Shown here one piece after another: positions 23,788-30,471 of a stretch of DNA of 30,471 bases. Each line of letters starts with the position of its first letter. Position 1 is the first letter of the stretch. Origin of the DNA: Pirellulales bacterium (GTDB lineage: Bacteria; Planctomycetota; Planctomycetia; Pirellulales; JAICIG01). The position numbers were made by a program, and so were the translations under genes. The notes under the pieces were generated by a model that made no database searches, was not told the DNA's origin, and worked only from the letters and a program-made list of their open reading frames with translations. The stretch covers positions 1-30,471 of the forward strand of contig JAICIG010000027.1 in the NCBI GenBank assembly GCA_025924495.1, in the 5' to 3' direction.

Positions 23788-25257
23788 CTAGTTTGTTTCT
23801 TGAATATAGGTGCGCTCTCGATACGTTGCTGCCACCACGATAAAGATGCAGGCCGCCGCGAACATCAATCCTGTAAAGAACCAATAGTAACTGGCGCCAG
23901 CAAGCTTGCTGGCGCCGTTCTCGTTTTGAATCACCTTATTGACGATGGATGTGAACAGGTTGCCCAAGGAGACGGACAACAGGGCCAGCGACATCACGAA
24001 CGATTTCATCTTCCTGGGCGCTTGCGTGTAGGAGAACTCCAGGACCGTGATGGATACCATGACTTCGGCTGCGGTCAGCACGGCATAAGCGAGGACCTGC
24101 CACTTGATGTGCATCGAGACGCCTCGCTGCAACTCCTGCTCGATCCAGGCGGAGATCGAAAACGCGATGACCGTCAAAAAGAAACCCAAGCTGATCTTTC
24201 TTAGCGGCGTAAGGCGGAGGACTGTATTCAGAAGCGGATAAATCACGTAACTGAACAGTGGCATGAAGGCCATGATCAGCAGCGGATTGACCGCTTGGAC
24301 CTGAGATGGCAAGACTTCAATCCTTTCGGGGATGGCTTGCCACCCGGCGCCTGGAAGCCAGTAGGATGAGATGCCGATGCGCTGCAGCCATTCCAGGCTA
24401 ACCCAGCGGTCCATCGGGTCTGCCTGGCGGATCCAAGCGGAGCCGGTTTGATCGTATAGAGACCAGAAAACGGCAACGAAGGCAAAAATGATGCTAAGCT
24501 TCCCGAGCGCGCGCAGACCTTCGCCGCTCATGGCCTCTTTCAGGAAATTGATTCCGCCGGGCGGCACGTGCACGAATTTATTCCGGCCAAGCCAGAACAC
24601 AATCGTGGCCAAGAGCATCAAGGCGCCGGGCACTCCGAAGGCCCAGCGCGGGCCGAGGCGGTCGAGTAAAACCGGCGTCAGCAAAGTGGAAAAGAAAGAT
24701 CCAAAATTGATCGCGAAGTAGAACCAACCAAAGACTCGCTCGATCAGGTGCTGATTGCCCGAGCCGAATTGGTCTCCGACATTCGCTGAAACGCAGGGCT
24801 TGATTCCACCAGCTCCGAGTGCGATTAACGTCAAGCCCAAGAAAAGCCCCAAGCCAGTTTCATCCAGCGCCAACGCCAGGTGGCCGCAGCAATAGACGAG
24901 CGAAAGAAAGATGATGGTGCGGTATTTACCCAAGAAAACGTCCGCCACCAGGGCCCCCAGGAGCGGGAAAAAATAGACCGCGAAAACAAACAAATGAAAA
25001 TAGCTCGTGGCATCTTCATTATTCATCGCCGCCAGTTGGCCGGATCGGTCCATTAAGTACTTCGTCATGAAGACGAACAATATGGATTTCATGCCATAGA
25101 AGCTGAATCGCTCCGCGGCCTCGTTCCCAACGATGTACGGAACTCCAGGCGGCATTCTGTCGGAGTGGATGGGCGCGGTCAGATACTTCTGGCGTTTCGA
25201 ACTGCCTTGGGTTGATTTACTCGAGGCAGAAGGGGCGTCGTGCTCCGACCTTTGCAT
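23788..25257 (-). CDS. POT/PTR family proton-dependent oligopeptide transporter
   Basis: This 489-residue protein has about 12-14 hydrophobic segments and the hallmarks of the peptide transporter family: GNEAAERFSFYGMKSILF with the ExxER motif (E46, E49, R50), a GGIKPCVSANVGDQF segment near the fourth helix, and FYFAINFGSFFSTLLTPVLL, the PTR2 signature. The gene imports di- and tripeptides with protons through the inner membrane; some family members take other substrates. Length and motifs are normal and the gene looks intact. No ribosome site stands out before ATG 25257. It lies 89 bp downstream of the kinase gene on the same strand, so co-transcription is possible. Confidence 0.85.
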   Translation of the reverse strand: MQRSEHDAPSASSKSTQGSSKRQKYLTAPIHSDRMPPGVPYIVGNEAAERFSFYGMKSILFVFMTKYLMDRSGQLAAMNNEDATSYFHLFVFAVYFFPLLGALVADVFLGKYRTIIFLSLVYCCGHLALALDETGLGLFLGLTLIALGAGGIKPCVSANVGDQFGSGNQHLIERVFGWFYFAINFGSFFSTLLTPVLLDRLGPRWAFGVPGALMLLATIVFWLGRNKFVHVPPGGINFLKEAMSGEGLRALGKLSIIFAFVAVFWSLYDQTGSAWIRQADPMDRWVSLEWLQRIGISSYWLPGAGWQAIPERIEVLPSQVQAVNPLLIMAFMPLFSYVIYPLLNTVLRLTPLRKISLGFFLTVIAFSISAWIEQELQRGVSMHIKWQVLAYAVLTAAEVMVSITVLEFSYTQAPRKMKSFVMSLALLSVSLGNLFTSIVNKVIQNENGASKLAGASYYWFFTGLMFAAACIFIVVAATYRERTYIQETN

Positions 25258-25346
25258 AGTTCGGCTCGTGCAAATAGTGAAGAGAATGGCGGGTCATGCC
25301 AGAAGGCTTCCGTTCGACTTGCCGCAGTCTACCTCTTCTGCAGCGG

Positions 25347-28241
25347 CTAATCGAGTTCGGGCGAGTCGCCACTGGAGGAGCGGGCGTTGCTCTGATCGAG
25401 GGCGGGGGCGTCTGCTTTCCAGACCCAGCCGGGGAGCATTGTCGGGTTCAGGCCGATCAATTCGCCGTCGGTCGTGTCGTGAATGGCGGTGTTTTCGGCC
25501 CGGTCGTCAATCGTATAGTCGGCGACCGTGCGCGCGTTGGGCGGCAGTTGTTCTGCCGTTTGCCGCTTCCATGTGATCGGCCAAACGCTGGGCTGGACCT
25601 CGTTACTGCCCCAGTAGGCTTTCCAATCGTCGAACGACAAGTTCTGGCGGCCGACGGTCGAATTGGCATCGCCGATTCGCCAGAACGTCGAGAGCCCGTT
25701 ATAGATGTTCCGGTCTCCTTCCCAGCGGATCCGCCGCTGCGTCTCGCCAGGCGTTTCGACGCAGATTTGTTCGATGAGCGTTGCGCCAGGGGAAGCGCTC
25801 AATAACACGCTATCGGTGCAGCGAATATCGGCCTCGAGCAGTCCCGGAGAACTATAACTATTCCACATTCGGCACAGACCTTGGCCGACGGCAACGGTGA
25901 GGTGCGTCAGCTCGAGTCGCATCTTGGCCGTCGAGCCGCCTGACGAGGCGGGAACCGTCGTCGCTCCGCCTGCCGATAACAACCATTCGGAAGTAGCGAG
26001 CAAGCCATTTTTCCAGGATAAGCGGAACGGCTGCGCATCGTCATCCCGGAGCAATACGGCTTCGCCGCGAGCGGTGCAGTCTTCCAGGCGAATTTCCGTC
26101 GGCGCCAGCGCCATCATGCCTTTGGGCATCATGGCATCGGCGCCAGGAGCCGCCTTTAACTGGAAAAACGACACTTTGTCGTGATACGCGCCGAATTGGT
26201 CCGACGCATTCTTGACTGTCAGCAGGCATTTCTCCAGCGTTAGCGATTCGACGAGTTGCGCTTCAATGAGCGACCAGTTCTCGGAAGGAACGCCGCGCGG
26301 CATCTCCAGCTCGACCGCCAGATTGACCAACTTCAGCGTTCCGCCCGCGATGCGAAGCATGCTATGCGGGAAGTTGTATGGATCGGCATCGCTCGGCCGG
26401 AAGGCGATGACCGGCTGAAAACCTTCCTTCGAGCGAATCGTCAAACGAAGATTCGCCAGCGACAGGGGGACTTCAGCCCGGCGACCACTGTAGCGCAGTT
26501 CGATCACGTCGCCCGACTTGGCCGCCGCGCACGCCGCCGATAGGCTTGTGAAGCGTTGCGGGCCCGGTTCATCGCAAACCGCCAGGATCCCCGGGGGCAA
26601 CTCTTCGAGCGGAAGCGGAAGTTTCGCAGCGCTTTCGCTTCCCGGCGTTACCGGCGGCGACGGCGAGGGGACGTGCTCCTTGGCGTTGGCTGTAAAATCG
26701 GCGTCATCGCTGGGCTTCAGGATGTTATCGACCGGAGTCTTGCGAGCTTCCTCGCTTGATTCTTCGTTGCCGGGCTCGGCGACTTTGCGAGGTTTCTCCG
26801 CCACATCGGCCTCGCTTTCGCCGCCATTCATCGGCGCCTCGGGATCGCCGACCGGCTCTCGAGATGAGGACTCGGGAACCGCTGCTGGTGTGCGAGCATC
26901 GGACGTGTTTGGCGTCGCTTCTTCCGGGGCGCGACGCTCGCCGTTTGCATTGCGTTTGGCGCTGTTCGGATCGCCGCGGCGCGAGGATGAACCGCCTTGC
27001 GTCGTGGCGACAAGGCCGGTCTGGGACGCGAGCTCAGTCCGTTTTTCAACGGGCGTCTCATCGGGTTCGGCCGTTTGCCAACGGTCGAGCAGCGCTACGA
27101 TCGCCAACAGCGCGGCGACCGGAATGATCCAGGGCAAGTGCCGCTCGACCACAGAAATGCGAGGCGCAGGCGTTGGCGCAAGCCAGGTCGGGCGGGAGGG
27201 ACTGGGGGGCGGGCAACCAATCTGTTCCGCCAACAGGTACAGTTCCGCGATTAGTTCGCTCGGATGCTGATAGCGGCGCCGCGGATCCTTCGCCAGCATT
27301 TTGCGAATCAGTTCCGACAGCTCGGCCGGCAACTCAGGATTCAATTCGCGCGGGTCCGGCGGCGCATCGCTGTTGTGTTGCAGCAACTTTTGCAGCACGG
27401 TCCCTTCAGGAAATGGCGGCCGGCCGGTCAACATGAAATACAGCGTGCAGCCGAGCGAGTAAATGTCGCTCCTGACGTCGGCGCTGCGCGGGTCGCGCGC
27501 TTGTTCGGGAGAGATGTAGTCGAACGTGCCCAACGTCACCCCGCTGGCAGTCAGGTCTTCGCCGTCAGGTTGGACCTGATGTAGCCGCGCCAGTCCCATA
27601 TCGACCAGCTTGGCGCGGCCATCGTCGGTAATGATGACATTCGAAGGCTTGATGTCGCGATGGACGACGTCTCGGCCGCTAGCATGAGCTAGCGCCTCGG
27701 CCACTTGCAGGGTATAGCTGATCGCCTCGGCCAGCGGCAGCGGGCCTTTCTGTTCTACGAACTCGCGAAGGTTCACCCCCTCGATGAACTCAAAAACGAT
27801 GTAATTGAGTCCTTTGTCCTCGCCCACATAGAAGACGCGGGCAATGTTTTCGTGGTCGAGCCGGGCGGCGGACTGCGCCTCGTTCTGGAAGCGGCGGCGC
27901 GTCTCCTCGTCGGCCCCCTGGTCGCGCGATAGCACCTTCAGCGCGACTTCGCGGTTGAGCATCGTGTCGAGAGCGCGAAACACGGCCCCCATGCCGCCCC
28001 CGCCCACATATTCGCGGAGTTCAAAATGATTCAAGCGCTCGCCGGCGAGCAGTTTGCCCAGCTCAAACGGCGCCGTCGGCCGGCTGGAACTGGAAGGGGG
28101 TAATGGCGGGCGCTGCGAAATGACGGTTCGATCATCGGGGTCGGCACGCTGGTCGATCCCCAGGGCATCGGCCAAGCGGGCCGAGCCGTCCGGCGCTGCA
28201 GGCAGCGACGGAGACCGTTGACTCGAACCGGCTGTGTTCAT
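25347..28241 (-). CDS. Membrane-anchored Ser/Thr protein kinase with beta-helix-like C-terminus
   Basis: The 964-residue protein carries a Hanks-type kinase at about 73-340: glycine loop VGGGGMGAVFRA (80-90), lysine K102, a helix C glutamate at E121, catalytic HRDIKPSN (194-201, D196), DMG (214-216) in place of DFG, and SPE at 244-246. A membrane helix is at 368-386, followed by a long low-complexity linker (rich in Glu, Ser, Pro). The outside domain, from about 560, has VIELRYSGRRAEVPLSLANL and LRIAGGTLKLVNLAVELEMP, a pectate-lyase-like right-handed beta-helix pattern. The receptor would sense something outside and phosphorylate cytoplasmic targets. It starts at ATG 28241; no ribosome site is clear. 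Confidence 0.85.
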   Translation of the reverse strand: MNTAGSSQRSPSLPAAPDGSARLADALGIDQRADPDDRTVISQRPPLPPSSSSRPTAPFELGKLLAGERLNHFELREYVGGGGMGAVFRALDTMLNREVALKVLSRDQGADEETRRRFQNEAQSAARLDHENIARVFYVGEDKGLNYIVFEFIEGVNLREFVEQKGPLPLAEAISYTLQVAEALAHASGRDVVHRDIKPSNVIITDDGRAKLVDMGLARLHQVQPDGEDLTASGVTLGTFDYISPEQARDPRSADVRSDIYSLGCTLYFMLTGRPPFPEGTVLQKLLQHNSDAPPDPRELNPELPAELSELIRKMLAKDPRRRYQHPSELIAELYLLAEQIGCPPPSPSRPTWLAPTPAPRISVVERHLPWIIPVAALLAIVALLDRWQTAEPDETPVEKRTELASQTGLVATTQGGSSSRRGDPNSAKRNANGERRAPEEATPNTSDARTPAAVPESSSREPVGDPEAPMNGGESEADVAEKPRKVAEPGNEESSEEARKTPVDNILKPSDDADFTANAKEHVPSPSPPVTPGSESAAKLPLPLEELPPGILAVCDEPGPQRFTSLSAACAAAKSGDVIELRYSGRRAEVPLSLANLRLTIRSKEGFQPVIAFRPSDADPYNFPHSMLRIAGGTLKLVNLAVELEMPRGVPSENWSLIEAQLVESLTLEKCLLTVKNASDQFGAYHDKVSFFQLKAAPGADAMMPKGMMALAPTEIRLEDCTARGEAVLLRDDDAQPFRLSWKNGLLATSEWLLSAGGATTVPASSGGSTAKMRLELTHLTVAVGQGLCRMWNSYSSPGLLEADIRCTDSVLLSASPGATLIEQICVETPGETQRRIRWEGDRNIYNGLSTFWRIGDANSTVGRQNLSFDDWKAYWGSNEVQPSVWPITWKRQTAEQLPPNARTVADYTIDDRAENTAIHDTTDGELIGLNPTMLPGWVWKADAPALDQSNARSSSGDSPELD

Positions 28242-28299
28242 GGCGGATTATTTGTCGCGGCCGAAAATATCGCTTAACGCCCCAAGTCGCCCCGGTCCC

Positions 28300-28315
28300 C
28301 TCATCCGTTGATGAG
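28300..28315. repeat. 6-bp stem, 4-base loop hairpin
   Basis: CTCATC, loop CGTT, GATGAG, located about 60 bp upstream of the kinase start. It could be an operator or chance. Confidence 0.25.
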
Positions 28316-28692
28316 AGCCGAGAAGCTTGTCCAGTTAACGGGGACGAACGTCCCTAAAAGACTTGCCAAAAGCATGAGGCCGACACGATTCATCGTAGTC
28401 TGATCCTGCTTTCACCGTCAACGAAAAATAGCACAGCCAGCGGGGCCGAGACCCATCCTCGCATGCGGCCAAATGCGATTGTCGTAAACGGACCGACAAC
28501 CGGTTATAGCAGGCTCGCTCGTGCGTGTCGCCGGAGTTCTTGTCTTCGTCTGCGGAAGGGCTTTATCGCCGCGCCGAAAGATATGCAATTTACTGAGAAT
28601 ATAGGGAGACCAAAAGAAAACTTTAAGCCATCAGACATGGACACTTTGGCGAACGGGAAATTCTGATCTGCCTAATCATTGAGCAGTCAGGC

Positions 28693-28714
28693 GGCTGCTT
28701 CGAATTAAGCAGCC
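28693..28714. repeat. 8-bp stem, 6-base loop hairpin
   Basis: GGCTGCTT, loop CGAATT, AAGCAGCC pair perfectly; outside them AGGC and GCCT can extend the stem by four pairs across a two-base bulge. No T-run follows. It lies 160 bp upstream of the RHH regulator and could be an operator, a transcription attenuator or a small repeat. Confidence 0.4.
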
Positions 28715-28875
28715 ATGCCTAAAAGAAGTGCGTCGTCGTGCATTCTTCGTAAGTGCTAGCAGTGCAATGCTATCGGTGCTGGCCTTGACCGCAGTAGCAA
28801 GATTCTGGCAAATGGTCGCCCGGGAGCGGGCGGAGAAATTGCGATTCGTCAATCTTTTGTCTTAGGAGAGAGTAA

Positions 28876-29301
28876 ATGACCACGAAGGAGCAAGAGGTCT
28901 ATCAGGCTGCGGAGCAGCTCTACCGACGGAATCCGGATTGGGTCAGTTTTTTTCGCGAGACTTTAGGGGTGGGCGGAATTGTCCGCACGGCATATCCCGA
29001 ACCTGAAGCTCTGGCCGCTTTCGAGCAAACCCATGAATATACGGCCATCCAGCACATGGTTGCCAACTTGCGAGAACGGAGCGGCACATTGCCTCCCCCT
29101 CAAGAGGCTACCAGGGTAATCACGATCCGCCTCCCGCAAAGCCTGCACGAATCGCTGCGGGCCGAAGCTCATGACATGCACACCAGCATGAACAAGCTTT
29201 GCATCTCGAAACTCCTCCAACTGGTCGACAACGAATTGGTGCCGACCGACAGCGGGCCCGCAAAGGCCGTGCGCGGCGCTGAGACGGTAGAGGCCGAGTA
29301 G
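28876..29301 (+). CDS. RHH-domain protein, HicB-type antitoxin-like regulator
   Basis: ATG 28876 has AGGAGAG (28864-28870) at a good distance. The 141-residue protein has a helical N-terminal half (about 1-75) and a ribbon-helix-helix segment at about 80-115 (RVITIRLPQSLHESLRAEAH, DMHTSMNKLCISKLLQLV), as in HicB/Arc-type DNA-binding antitoxins. No partner toxin gene of the HicA type adjoins it on either side, so it is an orphan or a general transcription regulator. From memory, similar proteins occur widely in planctomycetes next to unrelated genes. The C-terminal tail is charged and disordered. Confidence 0.7.
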   Translation: MTTKEQEVYQAAEQLYRRNPDWVSFFRETLGVGGIVRTAYPEPEALAAFEQTHEYTAIQHMVANLRERSGTLPPPQEATRVITIRLPQSLHESLRAEAHDMHTSMNKLCISKLLQLVDNELVPTDSGPAKAVRGAETVEAE

Positions 29302-29310
29302 CGCGTAGAA

Positions 29311-29750
29311 ACGAAAGAAAATCGGAGCGGACCTATAAGCCGGGTTCTGTCCCCGCCCAAGGGAATGGGCGGGGGGCGGCCATTTCTCTAGGGAACCGAT
29401 TACTCGGCTCCTCAAGCAGCCTACCCGGAAGTCGATAGCGGACCGGACCGGTCCACGCGCCCAGAGCACGCGGCTCCGGGCGACTGCTCCCTGTTTGACC
29501 TTGCTCCGGGCGGGGTTTACCTAGCCAGGCTGGTCGCCCAGTCTGCTGGTGAGCTCTTACCTCACCGTTTCACCCTTACCGCGAGACTGGCTTGCGCCAG
29601 TCGCGAGGCGGTTTGCTTTCTGTTGCACTTTCCCGGGCCTTTCGGCCGGTGGGAATTACCCACCACCCTGTCCTGCGGAGCCCGGACTTTCCTCTGGCCG
29701 AAGTCTTGCTCCGGCCAGCGGCCGCCCGGTCCGCTCCGAATTCTTTCGTT
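29311..29750 (-). ncRNA. rnpB: RNase P RNA (bacterial type A)
   Basis: Read on the minus strand, the sequence contains the conserved 5' core AGAGGAAAGTCCGGGCTCC and the 3' core ACAGAACCCGGCTTATAGG, which pair to form the P4 catalytic helix. The P1 ends are unambiguous: TCGGAGCGGACC (29739-29728) pairs with GGTCCGCTCCGA (29333-29322), and beyond a small loop AACGAAAG pairs with CTTTCGTT, so P1 is unusually long (about 20 pairs). The middle holds GGTAAACCCCGCCCGGAGCA and GGTAAGAGCTCACC, typical of the P8-P11 region. The RNA is the catalytic subunit of RNase P, which matures tRNA 5' ends. The exact ends are estimated from helix P1. Confidence 0.95.
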
Positions 29751-29766
29751 TGCTGTCGAGCCACCA

Positions 29767-29795
29767 AGTATATGCCGCCGAGCTGACATTCTTAA
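29767..29795 (-). promoter_or_regulatory. Candidate rnpB promoter
   Basis: On the minus strand TTAAGA (29795-29790) and TATACT (29772-29767) are separated by 17 bp and lie about 17 bp upstream of helix P1. They match four and five of six consensus bases of a sigma-70 promoter. The position fits the start of the RNA. Confidence 0.5.
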
Positions 29796-29950
29796 GGGGC
29801 CGGCCAAACCACTCGGGGCGATCGCTGTTGTCCGAGAGAATCTGGCCGAGTCCTCGGGCCAATCTCCTGGTGCATTAGATTTGATTGGCCGCCTGTGCGT
29901 ATGGGCGCTCCTGTGCGTAACCGCACGGGCGGGCAAGTCCCGCCGAGCAA

Positions 29951-30415
29951 TTACTTCGACGCCGCAGATACGCCATGGACGGCGTCTTCCAGGCGCTGCA
30001 TTAGTTCTTTTTCGTTTGACTGGGTGTAATCCTTGTCAACGGTTGCCACGACGCACTTCGACGTCTGGCTGTCGAGCATTCCCTTCAGTTGACCCAGGAA
30101 TTTTGGAGGAGCGACCAGCACCAATCCGCCGTACGAATTGTGCTTTAATCCGTCGACCAATTTATCCCTCAATTGCTGGGCAAAGTGCAGTTCTTCGACG
30201 TCACGAGGGGCCATCTTGGGTTGCATGGCGGGTCTGCCAGAGCCAAACGCCTGCTTCTGAGTGCCGCGTTCCGTCGGAGTGATTTCCCCGGTGCGCTCCC
30301 GCGTTTCCGGATGCTCGAATTGTTCGATCAGCTTCCAAGGTTCTCCTCGTTTCGAAGCAGAAAACAAACGCGCTCGACTGCCGTCGGCCACAAGAATCCA
30401 GGCATCCATTTGCAT
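29951..30415 (-). CDS. Host attachment family protein
   Basis: The 154-residue frame starts at ATG 30415; a second ATG at 30409 (MDAWIL) is about nine bases from GAGGAG and is the better ribosome-supported start. The protein reads AWILVADGSRARLFSASKRG, then EHPETRERTGEITPTERGTQ and a C-terminal half VEELHFAQQLRDKLVDGLKH, GGLVLVAPPKFLGQLKGMLD. It matches the host attachment protein family (eRF1-like fold, named after an Agrobacterium factor). The biochemical role is not established, and the name should not be taken as evidence of host interaction. It is a single gene whose 3' end faces the 5' end of rnpB on the same strand. Confidence 0.75.
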   Translation of the reverse strand: MQMDAWILVADGSRARLFSASKRGEPWKLIEQFEHPETRERTGEITPTERGTQKQAFGSGRPAMQPKMAPRDVEELHFAQQLRDKLVDGLKHNSYGGLVLVAPPKFLGQLKGMLDSQTSKCVVATVDKDYTQSNEKELMQRLEDAVHGVSAASK

Positions 30416-30471
30416 GATCTCCTCGGTTGTAAAGCATGAACTTTGCCATGCCGCTGCTGGTCATTGTGAGC

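Larger units (their letters stand above)
28242..28875. other. 634-bp gene-free stretch between divergent genes
   Basis: It separates the kinase start (minus) and the RHH regulator start (plus), so both promoters should be here. A 67-codon frame at 28463-28666 has no ribosome site and no recognisable motif, and I leave it uncalled. Two hairpins are visible (28300-28315 and 28693-28714). Confidence 0.4.

Noticed and set aside
29549..30282. Overlapping frames on both strands across rnpB and its promoter
   Set aside because: The DNA is explained by the RNase P RNA and its upstream region; the frames have no protein character.
1..30471. CRISPR array, tRNA genes or prophage genes
   Set aside because: No regularly spaced repeats, no cloverleaf with a TTCGA-type arm and no phage structural motifs were found by eye.

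Overview
The window looks like a chromosomal segment of a GC-rich planctomycete (Planctomycetota, probably a Pirellulales relative). This rests on family content, not on a marker gene: a secreted protein with the N-terminal LESRNML motif typical of planctomycete exported proteins, a membrane-anchored Hanks-type kinase with a long extracytoplasmic domain, short FRSxLRR-type single-TM leucine-rich proteins, an ECF sigma operon, and IS4-family transposase remnants of a type common in this phylum. RNase P RNA is the only RNA gene seen.

Region 1 (1-3.7 kb) is decayed accessory DNA. The right end of an IS4-like element (1-97) and the left end of a second copy (2682-2927) carry matching 10-bp inverted termini in direct orientation. 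Between them lie a small membrane protein, a LolA-like protein lacking an export signal, an intact SnoaL/NTF2-like protein and a 25-codon stump of a TfoX-like gene. Just after the second IS end lies a WD40-repeat gene that has lost its beginning. Region 2 (3.9-7.6 kb) has a secreted FG-GAP/XAC2610-like protein, a translationally coupled pair of unknown genes (the first apparently frameshifted), a 65-bp palindromic element and a ChaN/EreA-like protein with a good terminator.

Region 3 (7.8-14.4 kb) is the centrepiece: seven same-strand genes. A 100-residue His-rich protein and an LRR-DUF6745 protein are followed by a complete STM4015-STM4014-STM4013-STM4012-STM4011 set (LRR protein, ATP-grasp-like protein, alkaline-phosphatase/sulfatase-fold hydrolase, two radical SAM enzymes). 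The last four junctions overlap, three of them as ATGA. The composition suggests an uncharacterised peptide, protein or small-molecule modification pathway.

Region 4 (14.7-23.5 kb) holds, in order, a 1006-residue secreted protein (two IPT/TIG domains, a GH64-like beta-1,3-glucanase region, DUF4214 repeats), a small LRR membrane protein, a PhyH-type dioxygenase, a lipoprotein gene interrupted by an in-frame amber codon, and a sigma / membrane protein / secreted protein operon. Region 5 (23.7-30.5 kb) has a POT-family peptide transporter and a Ser/Thr kinase with a beta-helix-like tail on the minus strand, a lone RHH (HicB-type) regulator on the plus strand, then rnpB and a host-attachment-family protein on the minus strand.

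All family calls come from reading motifs by eye; no database search was run.
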